DNA of 64,000 bases. It comes from an uncultured Clostridia bacterium (GTDB lineage Bacteria > Bacillota > Clostridia > Peptostreptococcales > Anaerovoracaceae). Numbering within the stretch: the first letter of the stretch is position 1; the number at the start of each line of letters is the position of its first letter. Below are positions 17,670 through 25,112 of the stretch, piece after piece. The DNA lies in NCBI GenBank assembly GCA_934281605.1, contig CAKQXD010000010.1:1-64000 (forward strand), read 5' to 3'. The notes beneath the pieces were generated by a model. That model saw only the letters and a program-made list of their open reading frames with translations. It was not told the DNA's origin and made no database searches. The translations under genes and the position numbers were made by a program.

Positions 17670-18515
17670 ATGATCAGGATGAAAAGCGGGGAGCTGGAGC
17701 ATTTTGTGACCTGCGGGCAGATGAAGCTGCTGGAGCGGCGTGCGGATGAAGACGGGCTGTCCTATTATCAGATGATGGAGAATGCCGGGACGCAGGCGGC
17801 GCAGCTGATTTTGCAGTATTGCGGACTGGCGGAAGCCTGTGAGAAGATTGCGGAGCTGACAGAGACGGAAACGGCTCGTCAGCCCATCGATTTGCATCAG
17901 AGTGCGGCGGCAGCGGTCCGCGACCATCGGGTAAAAGTGGCAGAAGCGGCGGCATCGGTGGAAACTCCTCTGCATGCGATGATCTTTTGTGGAAACGGAA
18001 ACAACGGCGGCGATGGATTTGTGGTGGCGCGGCTGCTTTGTCAGGCGGGATGTCGCGTAACGGTCGTACTGGTAAACGGTGAACCCAAAACCGAAGACGC
18101 CCGGACGAATTTTGACCTGCTGACAGAACTGCAGGTGGAGATCCTGGATCTGTCCAGGAATGAAGACGTCCTCATCGATCAGAAGGATGCGCCGGATTTG
18201 CTGGTGGACGCCATGTTTGGCACCGGATTCCATGGAAGCCTGCGGGGCAACGGCCTGAAAGCGGCTGCCTACATAAACCGCTGTCACAGTGAATACCAGA
18301 AAAAAGTGTTTGCGCTGGACATTCCATCCGGTTTGGGCGGCGACCAGGTCAGCAGCAGACAGCTGGAAACCCGCAGCGTTCAGGCGGACTGGACGATTAC
18401 ATTCCATGCCAGAAAACCGGTTCATTTGCAGCATTTTGCTACTCCGTACTGCGGCAGGATCCTGGTGGCAGACATCGGTATTGATGAGGAGAAGCTGATG
18501 ACGGTGGAGCTGTGA
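17670..18515 (+). CDS. nnrE: NAD(P)H-hydrate epimerase, YjeF N-terminal type
   Basis: The 281-residue protein has the YjeF_N layout: QMKLLERRADE, YQMMENAG, the IFCGNGNNGGDGFVVAR nucleotide-binding loop near residue 110, VDAMFGTGFHG and LDIPSGLGGD. It epimerises damaged R-NAD(P)HX to the S form for repair by a separate dehydratase. That dehydratase domain is absent here, unlike in the common fused proteins. An Ala/Glu-rich insert near residues 55-100 is longer than usual. It is coupled to the upstream mutase gene; a second ATG at 17679 is also possible. Confidence 0.9.
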   Translation: MIRMKSGELEHFVTCGQMKLLERRADEDGLSYYQMMENAGTQAAQLILQYCGLAEACEKIAELTETETARQPIDLHQSAAAAVRDHRVKVAEAAASVETPLHAMIFCGNGNNGGDGFVVARLLCQAGCRVTVVLVNGEPKTEDARTNFDLLTELQVEILDLSRNEDVLIDQKDAPDLLVDAMFGTGFHGSLRGNGLKAAAYINRCHSEYQKKVFALDIPSGLGGDQVSSRQLETRSVQADWTITFHARKPVHLQHFATPYCGRILVADIGIDEEKLMTVEL

Positions 18516-18522
18516 TAATAGC

Positions 18523-18566
18523 AAAAAAGGAGATCTATAATGCCTGGCATTGCGATCTCCTTTTTT
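18523..18566. terminator. bidirectional terminator between nnrE and the convergent hypothetical gene
   Basis: The arm AAAAAAGGAGATC (18523-18535) pairs perfectly with GATCTCCTTTTTT (18554-18566), giving T runs on both strands. It overlaps the stop codon of the minus-strand gene. Confidence 0.88.
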
Positions 18567-19221
18567 AGTGTTTTTTTGTTTTTATTTTGTTGTAAATCTT
18601 TGTGAGAAATCCAGGGTTTGCTGGTCGTGTCATTTGGGTTTGTACGATTTTTGAGTTGATCAAATTCCCCTCAAAATCCAGTTCATAATAGTTATTTAAG
18701 TCGTCATATATCTGAATCGAATTTTCGGTGATTTCAAGAGGTGCAAGAAATAAAGATTCCATAACGACGTGTGCACCATAAAAGCTCCACTTTTTACAAA
18801 ATTGTTCATCTAGCATCAGGATTTCAAGCTCGCCTTGAATGATGTATCCTCCGGGAATCCGATAAAGGCCGGCTGCACCTCCAAAACATTCGAAATTTCT
18901 TTGCAGAAGCAGAGTTCCGTCCGTTACCTGTATTTGAAAGATCCTGTCTTCCTGTAAAAGAGTTAGCACAGTATTCTCCAAAACCGCACAGTCAGAACTG
19001 CAGATGGAATTTTTTCCAATAAATGCGATATCCAGTTCGTTTGTGATTTCGTGTTCACTGTCAAACACTTCCACATGGATGGAATATGTCTGGTAAAAAT
19101 CGTTTTTCTTGAAATTCAGAGGGTTTAATTCCAGATCATAATGCGGGTTGTCTGCCGAGTTTAGAGTGTATCTCGTGTCGTTACAAATCTCAACTGCACA
19201 GAGATCATTTCCCAGTCTCAT
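18565..19221 (-). CDS. hypothetical protein, AT-rich
   Basis: This 218-residue acidic soluble protein has no signal or membrane segment and no recognised domain. The second half reads like beta strands (GGYIIQGELEILMLDEQF, SIQIYDDLNNYYELDFEGN). Its lower GC content compared with the neighbours suggests recent acquisition. A good AGGAGGAAT ribosome site precedes the ATG. Three evenly spaced direct repeats lie just upstream. The fold could be that of an immunity-type or housekeeping orphan protein, and no function is claimed. Confidence 0.7.
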   Translation of the reverse strand: MRLGNDLCAVEICNDTRYTLNSADNPHYDLELNPLNFKKNDFYQTYSIHVEVFDSEHEITNELDIAFIGKNSICSSDCAVLENTVLTLLQEDRIFQIQVTDGTLLLQRNFECFGGAAGLYRIPGGYIIQGELEILMLDEQFCKKWSFYGAHVVMESLFLAPLEITENSIQIYDDLNNYYELDFEGNLINSKIVQTQMTRPANPGFLTKIYNKIKTKKH

Positions 19222-19242
19222 AAAGATTCCTCCTGTAAATCA

Positions 19243-19323
19243 CATTTTTTCGGGTCTAACTTCCTAGGCATACTACATTTTTTCGGGCCTGATTTGCGTC
19301 AAACTCAACATTTTTTCAGACCT
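19243..19323 (-). repeat. three 15-bp direct repeats at exactly 33-bp spacing
   Basis: CATTTTTTCGGGTCT (19243), CATTTTTTCGGGCCT (19276) and CATTTTTTCAGACCT (19309) begin exactly 33 bp apart, while the 18 bp between them are unrelated. They lie upstream of the minus-strand hypothetical gene and downstream of mazG. The even phase on one DNA face suggests a cooperative binding array. Confidence 0.75.
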
Positions 19324-19382
19324 GAAATGTAAGAATATGGAAACAAAGCCGTGCTAAGATCAGAGACCATCCCGACCGGTAG

Positions 19383-19799
19383 CTACTTCCTTTCCTTTTC
19401 TTTCCGCTTGATTTCCTGCCAGAGGGCGAGGCTTTCTTCCTGGGTTTCGGCTTTGGCGTCGCCGAAGACGTGTGGATGTCTGCGGATCATTTTTTCGGCT
19501 ACGCCCTGGATCACGTCGTCCATGGTGAAGCGGTTTTCTTCTGCGGCGATCTGTGCGTGCATGACCACCTGCAGCAGCACGTCGCCCAGCTCTTCGCAGA
19601 GGTTGGCGTCGTCTTTGTGATCGATGGCTTCCAGCACTTCGCCGGTTTCTTCTACGAGGCACTTTTTCAGGCTTTCGTGGGTCTGCTTGATGTCCCAGGG
19701 GCATCCGCCGGGCGCCCGGAGCTGAGCTATGATCTCGCAGAGATCTGCAAAGTCGTAGCGGCGGTCGGTGTCGTTAGCGTCAAACTTTTTCTCACTCAT
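19383..19799 (-). CDS. mazG: MazG-type nucleoside triphosphate pyrophosphohydrolase
   Basis: The 138-residue protein is a single MazG domain: CPWDIKQTHESLKKCLVEET, the metal-binding EETGEVLEAI and EELGDVLLQVVMHA. It hydrolyses NTPs or non-canonical dNTPs to the monophosphate and pyrophosphate. It is half the length of the two-domain E. coli MazG. The ATG at 19799 is chosen because AAGGAGGT lies seven bases upstream; the ATG at 19826 has no such site. Confidence 0.92.
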   Translation of the reverse strand: MSEKKFDANDTDRRYDFADLCEIIAQLRAPGGCPWDIKQTHESLKKCLVEETGEVLEAIDHKDDANLCEELGDVLLQVVMHAQIAAEENRFTMDDVIQGVAEKMIRRHPHVFGDAKAETQEESLALWQEIKRKEKERK

Positions 19800-19815
19800 A
19801 GGGTTTACCTCCTTG

Positions 19816-20790
19816 TCAATCAACATTTCCTGGATTCTCTCCCTGGATTTCCTCCTGCCTACTCTTCCGGGCAGGCACCGGCAGCTGAGAGATGATCACG
19901 GCTGCCAGCATAAAGCCGCAGCCGATCAGCTCCCGTCCCGTCATCTTTTCACCAAGGATCAGGAAGCCGAATATGACCGCCCAGAGTCCTTCCGTGCTCA
20001 TAATGATGGAAGCTGCGGTCGGGTTGGCGTGCTTCTGTCCCAGCGCCTGCAGGGTGAAGGCTACGCCGGTGGACATGACTCCGGTATATAATACAGCGAC
20101 GCTGCTCCCCGTCAGCGCATCCCAGGAAATCGGTTCCCGGAACACGGCGACGGCCAGGCTGATAACGCCGGCCACGAAAAACTGCGAAGCCGTCAGCTTG
20201 ATTACATTTACCTTTGGTGCGAAATGTCCGACGCACAGGATGTGCAGCGCCCAGAACAGCGTACCGGCCAGGATGATCAGATCCGACGGCTGGATGGAGA
20301 ACCCGTTCTTTACACAGAGAAAATACAGACCGACAGCGCCCAGAAGCGCTCCCGCCCAGGTAGTGATTCCCGTTTTATGTTTGAGAAAGATCCCGAAGAT
20401 CGGTACCAGTACAATATACAGGGCCGTGATAAATCCCGTCTTTCCGGCATCTGTGGAAACCAGTCCGATCTGCTGGGTATTCATGGCGATAAAAATGACG
20501 CAGCCGCAGATCAGTCCGCCGCGGATCAGCGTTTTGCGCTCCTGCTGGCGCTCTTTCTCCAGAGCCAGCTTTGCAGAAGGATCATCGGCAGCCGCCGTCT
20601 TATGAAGACTCGCCTTGCGGTCGGTCAGTAAGAAAACGATCACCAGTGCCAGAGCGCCAATGAGGGAGCGGAGCGCGCAGAAGTAAAACGGACCGATGGA
20701 GTCCATTCCGCTTCGCTGGGCGACGAACGCCGAGCCCCAGATGATGGCCGCACTGAACAGGCAGATCATGGATTGCAGTGTTTTGTTCAT
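19816..20790 (-). CDS. EamA/DMT-family permease
   Basis: The 324-residue protein has ten predicted membrane helices arranged as two EamA repeats (WGSAFVAQRSGMDSIGPFYF in the first; ILAGTLFWALHILCVGHFAP and the AAVIFGFLILGEKM helix in the second). Such drug/metabolite transporters export amino acids or other metabolites; the substrate is unknown. The ATG at 20790 with AAGGAGAG upstream is preferred. The gene ends 17 bp before mazG, so the two form one transcription unit. Confidence 0.88.
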   Translation of the reverse strand: MNKTLQSMICLFSAAIIWGSAFVAQRSGMDSIGPFYFCALRSLIGALALVIVFLLTDRKASLHKTAAADDPSAKLALEKERQQERKTLIRGGLICGCVIFIAMNTQQIGLVSTDAGKTGFITALYIVLVPIFGIFLKHKTGITTWAGALLGAVGLYFLCVKNGFSIQPSDLIILAGTLFWALHILCVGHFAPKVNVIKLTASQFFVAGVISLAVAVFREPISWDALTGSSVAVLYTGVMSTGVAFTLQALGQKHANPTAASIIMSTEGLWAVIFGFLILGEKMTGRELIGCGFMLAAVIISQLPVPARKSRQEEIQGENPGNVD

Positions 20791-20889
20791 GTCTTTTCTC
20801 TCCTTGTCGTATCTTTTCATTGTAGCAGAGCGGCGGCGGTTTGAAAATGGAAAAAGACAAAATAAGCCGGGTTTCGCAGGCCGATTCTC

Positions 20890-20918
20890 TTGAAAACAGT
20901 CCCGTTTTCCCATATAAT
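20890..20918 (+). promoter_or_regulatory. consensus sigma-A promoter of the phosphatase gene
   Basis: TTGAAA (20890-20895), 17 bp, TATAAT (20913-20918), ending 24 bp before the start codon at 20943. Confidence 0.8.
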
Positions 20919-20942
20919 TTAGAGAAAGAAAGGAAGACAAAA

Positions 20943-21566
20943 ATGAAATCCAAAATTTGTTTGATCAGACACGGCATCACGCGGGGCAACCGGGACCGGC
21001 TGTACTACGGACAGTCGGATATTCCGCTCATCGACGATGGCAAGGCAGAGATCGCCCGCCTGGCGGAGGAGGACATTTACCCCGACTCCGAGGACGCCGA
21101 TTACTATACGACAGGACTGCAGCGAACGGAGCAGACTTTTGGACTGATCTACGGGGAGAAACCCCACGATCAGATCGAACTTTTGCAGGAAATCGACTTT
21201 GGTGAATACGAAATGAAGACCCACGCCGAGCTGAAAGCCTCCGAGGAATACAAGCGCTGGAAACACGACAAAACCGGCAGGCTGCTGCCTCCGGGCGGCG
21301 AAAGCCTCAACATGTTTTCCGAGCGGATCCTGAAGGGCTATGAAGAACTGCGAAACCGCCATGCTCTGAAAGAACTTTCCATGCGCCACTCCGGCAGGGA
21401 AGCCATGTCCATCGTGGTCTGCCACGGCGGGACCATCTCGGCGATCCTGTACCATCTGTATCCGGAGGAATGCGACGGCAATCTCTATCACTGGATCCCG
21501 GATCCTGGTCACGGCTACGTGCTGCAGCTGGAGGACGAGGCTGTCACCGGGGTAGAGAAGTTTTAG
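20943..21566 (+). CDS. histidine phosphatase family protein
   Basis: The 207-residue protein has the phosphoglycerate-mutase-like fold: the catalytic LIRHGITRGN near residue 7, a GQSDIPL loop, TGLQRTEQT, EIDFGEYE and the second histidine in VVCHGGTISA. It is a phosphomonoesterase of unknown substrate, of the size of CobC or YhfR-type enzymes; no cobalamin genes are near. The ATG follows AAAGGAAG and a consensus promoter. Confidence 0.88.
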   Translation: MKSKICLIRHGITRGNRDRLYYGQSDIPLIDDGKAEIARLAEEDIYPDSEDADYYTTGLQRTEQTFGLIYGEKPHDQIELLQEIDFGEYEMKTHAELKASEEYKRWKHDKTGRLLPPGGESLNMFSERILKGYEELRNRHALKELSMRHSGREAMSIVVCHGGTISAILYHLYPEECDGNLYHWIPDPGHGYVLQLEDEAVTGVEKF

Positions 21567-21782
21567 TCCGGGGGGCTCGCTTTCAGGCTGCAAAGCCCTA
21601 AAATAAAAGTCAAGCAAAAAGCAACACGACGCATCGCGCCGCATTGCTTCTTGTCGTCATTATTATTCACATTTTATCAGGAGAGGGTTTGTTGTTTTCC
21701 CTTGGTACGCTTATATAATACCAGTGGAATATGCTGATTCAGGGTCAGAAATGTGAAGGAATGTTGAAAAGGATGTGTTCGA

Positions 21783-22334
21783 ATGAAAGAGGACAGGATC
21801 CTGCGGATCTATACCGATGGCGGATGCGCAGGCAATCAGAGCGATGAAAATCTAGGCGGATGGGGCGCGATCCTGGAGTTTGGATCGGCCACGAAAGAGC
21901 TTTACGGCTCCGAGAAAAACACTACTAATAACAGAATGGAAATGACAGCCCTGCTGGAGGCTCTTCGCGCTGTAAAGAAGGAAAATCAAGAGATCCACGT
22001 GTTTTCCGACAGCAGCTACCTCATGGACTGCTTTCGTAAAAAATGGTACGTTTCCTGGCAGAAAAACGGCTGGAAGACCGCAAGCAAAAAACCGGTGGAA
22101 AATCAGGATCTCTGGAAGGCGCTGCTGCCCTATATCGACATCCACCGCATGACCTTTTACCGCGTCAAGGGCCACGTCAATCTGGACAGTCCCTCTACCA
22201 ACACCGACAAGCTCTATGCCAAGTTCGTCGAGTGGAACGGCGCCCGGTTCACCTACGACGACTTCGTCTACGTCACGGAAAAAAACAACCGAGCCGATGA
22301 GCTGGCTAACGCGGGCATCGACAGCATCCGGTAA
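21783..22334 (+). CDS. rnhA: ribonuclease H type I
   Basis: The 183-residue enzyme degrades RNA in RNA-DNA hybrids. The acidic residues are visible in IYTDGGCAGN (Asp), NNRMEMTALLEAL (Glu), HVFSDSSYLMDC (Asp) and NNRADELA (Asp). An insert of about 20 residues near 125-145 makes it longer than the E. coli protein. It stands alone. The ATG at 21783 is close to a weak GGAT-type site. Confidence 0.92.
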   Translation: MKEDRILRIYTDGGCAGNQSDENLGGWGAILEFGSATKELYGSEKNTTNNRMEMTALLEALRAVKKENQEIHVFSDSSYLMDCFRKKWYVSWQKNGWKTASKKPVENQDLWKALLPYIDIHRMTFYRVKGHVNLDSPSTNTDKLYAKFVEWNGARFTYDDFVYVTEKNNRADELANAGIDSIR

Positions 22335-22388
22335 TTTAAGTGAATCAAAAAATCTCCGCAGGTATATCCTAATAGCGGAGGTTTTTTT

Positions 22389-23786
22389 ATGGGGAAATTC
22401 AGGTTCAGATCCTGCAAAGGCTTCGCCGCGGCTGTTTCGGCAGGCGTTTTTCTGCTGGCAGTCGCAGCTTTCGCGATCGGGTGCCTGCAGGGGGATCGGG
22501 AGCATCAGCAGTCTGCAGGTAATTCCGGCTCACAGACAGCTATCGACATCCCGGAGAATCCTTTGCAGATCATCCTGTCGCTGGGCGCAGAGCCAGGGCA
22601 GCTTTCCATCAGCTGGAAAGGCGACGCTGACGGGCCGGAGACTTTGCAGCTCATGGGAGCAGAGGCGGAAGCTTTGCGGAAGGACAAAACCGGGGAAAAC
22701 GAAACCGCCGAGACGGGCCAGCAGAGCGGGCGCGGAGCTTTTGCAGAAGCCGAGGCCAAAACCTTTGCAGCAAAAAAAGAACGAATCCTGAAAAGCGACT
22801 ACTACCGCTGGCACGTCAGCTTGTCGGGGCTGGCGCAGGGGCGGGAGTATCAATATAAAATCGGCGAGTTTGAAGGCTCGTTTCGAGTGCCGAAGGAACG
22901 GGAGACAACGAAGTTTTTGTATCTGGGGGACGTGCAGTTTCAGGAGTCCATGGAGGAGTACGAGGGCTGGGGCGCGATGGTGGAGGAAGCGTACCGGAAG
23001 CATCCGGATCTGGATTTCGCGGTGATCGGCGGGGATCTGGTCAACTCGCCAGGGGAGCTGAAGCAATGGGAGGCGTTCCTGGATGCCTGCGACGTGTTTG
23101 CCAAACTGCCGGTGATGACGGTGGCGGGAAACCACGAGGGTGTGCACTCCAATTACACGTACCAGAAGATCTTCACGCTGCCGGACGATGCGCCGAGGCG
23201 GCTTTCGGGAGAGGAGTTTTACGCTTTTGATTTCGGGAATCTGCGGTTTCTCATGCTGGACAGTTCGTTTCTGACACAGGAGCGGAAAACTGCGATGGGA
23301 ATGAAAAAATGGAAGGCGGAGGAGCAGCGTGTGGAGGACTGGATCTGGAGGGAGGCGAAGACGTGCGACAAGCCATGGCTGACGGCGGTGATCCATCATC
23401 CGGTGTACGGTATGCACGACGGCGATACTGTATCGCCTCAGATACGAAAGCTGTGGGAGCCGATTTTGCAGACGGGTGGTGTGAAAGCAGTCTTTTCGGG
23501 CCACCAGCACCTGTATCAGCGAACAAAATACATTCGTGGAGTGACATATCTCATGGGCAATTCCGGACGGCGAGAGAGCTGTTTTTTCGACGGCAATAAT
23601 TTGCCGGAATACACGCAGCAGATCTACGACAAAGGACCTAATTATCAGATCGTAGAGGCCTCCTCGAAGCGGTTGAAGATAACTTCTTATAATCAAAAAG
23701 GCCTCGTCATCGACGAGACCGTACTTGGCAAAGGGCTACTGTTCTATATTCTCGAATTTTTTCGTAGCGATCAGGTAGTCGTGTAA
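22389..23786 (+). CDS. secreted or lipid-anchored metallophosphoesterase, purple-acid-phosphatase type
   Basis: The 465-residue protein starts with a signal segment ending in AIGC, a possible lipobox. A fibronectin-like region follows, then a calcineurin-type phosphoesterase domain (about 170-420): LGDVQFQE, GGDLVNSPGE, VAGNHEG, IHHPVYGMHDG and SGHQHLYQRT. It would hydrolyse phosphate esters outside the membrane. The last 17 residues overlap the convergent ArsR gene and are not family-like. Four copies of the CTTTGCAG octamer lie in its first 380 bp. Confidence 0.86.
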   Translation: MGKFRFRSCKGFAAAVSAGVFLLAVAAFAIGCLQGDREHQQSAGNSGSQTAIDIPENPLQIILSLGAEPGQLSISWKGDADGPETLQLMGAEAEALRKDKTGENETAETGQQSGRGAFAEAEAKTFAAKKERILKSDYYRWHVSLSGLAQGREYQYKIGEFEGSFRVPKERETTKFLYLGDVQFQESMEEYEGWGAMVEEAYRKHPDLDFAVIGGDLVNSPGELKQWEAFLDACDVFAKLPVMTVAGNHEGVHSNYTYQKIFTLPDDAPRRLSGEEFYAFDFGNLRFLMLDSSFLTQERKTAMGMKKWKAEEQRVEDWIWREAKTCDKPWLTAVIHHPVYGMHDGDTVSPQIRKLWEPILQTGGVKAVFSGHQHLYQRTKYIRGVTYLMGNSGRRESCFFDGNNLPEYTQQIYDKGPNYQIVEASSKRLKITSYNQKGLVIDETVLGKGLLFYILEFFRSDQVVV

Positions 23787-24065
23787 CATGCCCAGGTGCA
23801 CGTAGTAATAAGAGTAGCGATCCTGTTTTTTGACTTCCAGCAGACCGGCATCCTTCAGCTTCTTCACATGCTGGGAGATAGTCGCCTGGGAGTAGTCGAA
23901 GTAGGCTACCAGATCCTTGTTGCAGACCTTGTTGAGGCTTTTGTTCTGCTGCATGATGTAGCGGAATATTTTGATACGGGCCGGGTGGGCCAGCGCGTCG
24001 GATATTTTAGCGATCAGGAGAATATCTTTTTCCTGCATTTCGTCGATTTCTTTTCTAAGTCTCAT
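23736..24065 (-). CDS. ArsR-family winged-helix regulator
   Basis: The 109-residue protein has the ArsR winged helix-turn-helix: ALAHPARIKIFRYIM, NKDLVAYFDYSQATISQHVKKLKDAGLLEVKK and the beta wing DRYSYYYVHLG. It is a transcription repressor; no CxC metal site is visible in the recognition helix, so the signal may not be a metal. The gene converges on the phosphoesterase gene and overlaps its last 51 bp. Confidence 0.88.
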   Translation of the reverse strand: MRLRKEIDEMQEKDILLIAKISDALAHPARIKIFRYIMQQNKSLNKVCNKDLVAYFDYSQATISQHVKKLKDAGLLEVKKQDRYSYYYVHLGMLHDYLIATKKFENIEQ

Positions 24066-24137
24066 GTGTCGTGTACTCCTTCAGATGTTATAGTGTGCGG
24101 CAGGTATTACAGCTGCCGGGGTCAGATGCCGTGCCGG

Positions 24138-24728
24138 CTATGCGTCAGCCTGCGGGTCGCCTGCTCCGTATAATTTCTGCAAAAATTCCAGCAGACGTTC
24201 TGCGATGAAGCGGTGTCCTGCGGCGGTCGGGTGGATGCCGTCTAAGTACTGTCCGCATTCGCGGTATAATTGGTTGAGATCCAGATATCTGGTGCCGGAT
24301 CTGCGGATCATGTCGGACAGAGCGTCCAGTTCTTCCGTGACGCGGGCGTAGTTGATCCCGTAGCCCTGCATCCAGCGCTCTGTCGCCATGGCTTCGTCCA
24401 CGGGAAGCGGCGTCAGAAAAACAGACCTTATTCCGTGCAAAGCAGCGGCGTTGGCCATGTGGATCAGATTCTGAAATGCTTCTTCTGGGGTGGCGTCCTG
24501 ATAGATGGAATCGTTGGTTCCGGTCAGGATGAGGACGCAGTCTGGATGATGGGAAATAACGTCGCGCTCGAACCGTGCTAAAATCTGTGCCGTCGTCTCG
24601 CCGTTATTGCCTTTGTTGATGATTTCCCAGCCGGTGGCTTCCCGCAGAAGGCTGACGAAACACTGACTCCTGCGCAGGGGAAATCCGTTTACGATACTGT
24701 TGCCGATACATACGATTTTTTTCTTCAT
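24138..24728 (-). CDS. SGNH/GDSL hydrolase
   Basis: The 196-residue hydrolase has the four SGNH blocks: VCIGNSIVNG (nucleophile Ser), NKGNNGETT (Gly), ILTGTNDS (Asn) and DGIHPTAAGH (Asp-His). It would act on esters of lipids, sugars or carbohydrates in the cytoplasm, as no signal peptide is present. The start at 24728 is fixed by block I, which begins five residues in. The -10 box ends seven bases before this ATG, so the mRNA is predicted to be leaderless. Confidence 0.87.
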   Translation of the reverse strand: MKKKIVCIGNSIVNGFPLRRSQCFVSLLREATGWEIINKGNNGETTAQILARFERDVISHHPDCVLILTGTNDSIYQDATPEEAFQNLIHMANAAALHGIRSVFLTPLPVDEAMATERWMQGYGINYARVTEELDALSDMIRRSGTRYLDLNQLYRECGQYLDGIHPTAAGHRFIAERLLEFLQKLYGAGDPQADA

Positions 24729-24735
24729 GATATAT

Positions 24736-24764
24736 AGTATACTTACGATGCAAAGGGATGTCAA
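24736..24764 (-). promoter_or_regulatory. consensus promoter abutting the SGNH hydrolase start codon
   Basis: On the minus strand TTGACA (24759-24764), 17 bp and TATACT (24736-24741) precede the ATG (24726-24728) by seven bases. The expected transcription start falls at the start codon, and no ribosome site is present. Confidence 0.75.
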
Positions 24765-24797
24765 CGATTTTCCCGTGCTCCGGGAATGCAGTATATG

Positions 24798-24833
24798 AAA
24801 AAAGAGACGCCCCTTTTGTCGTCTCTTTTTTCA
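24798..24833. terminator. bidirectional terminator
   Basis: AAAAAAGAGACG (24798-24809) pairs with CGTCTCTTTTTT (24822-24833), with T runs on both strands. It lies between the SGNH promoter and the 3' end of the hydrogenase operon. Confidence 0.8.
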
Positions 24834-24878
24834 TCTCTTAATTCATCATCATTTACTTTATGTAGGAGGTGTAATCCT

Positions 24879-25022
24879 ATGAAAATGGATACTTGTTTTA
24901 ATGGAAGGGCTGCCGATGTTTTTTGGGGATTTGAGAAGAAGAAGTGTTTTAACTTTTTCGACAGCCCTTGCAATCCATTTATTTTCCAGCAAAGTGTGTT
25001 ATCCTTTGCTGTGCCTATATAA
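24879..25022 (+). CDS. possible small protein, 47 residues
   Basis: An open frame starts at ATG 24879 behind a near-perfect TAGGAGGTG ribosome site seven bases upstream. The peptide is rich in Phe and has three cysteines (DTCFNGR, KKKCFNFF, DSPCNPF). It lies convergent to hydA in an otherwise empty 380-bp gap. No family is recognised and no promoter is certain. The ribosome site is the main support; the frame could be accidental. Confidence 0.4.
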   Translation: MKMDTCFNGRAADVFWGFEKKKCFNFFDSPCNPFIFQQSVLSFAVPI

Positions 25023-25112
25023 TAGCAACCAAATATGTAGGTTTTGTGTGCGCTATTGTGAAGGTTTCTTGAAAACAGGGTATCCATCCTGTGATTCCAC
25101 CCGTAGATTCCC

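Noticed and set aside
19243..19323. Three spaced repeats as a mini CRISPR array
   Set aside because: The repeats are only 15 bp with 18-bp spacers, there are only three, and no cas gene is present.
24761..25087. 108-residue minus-strand frame between hydA and the SGNH gene
   Set aside because: It has no ribosome site, runs through a strong terminator and the SGNH promoter, and has no family resemblance.
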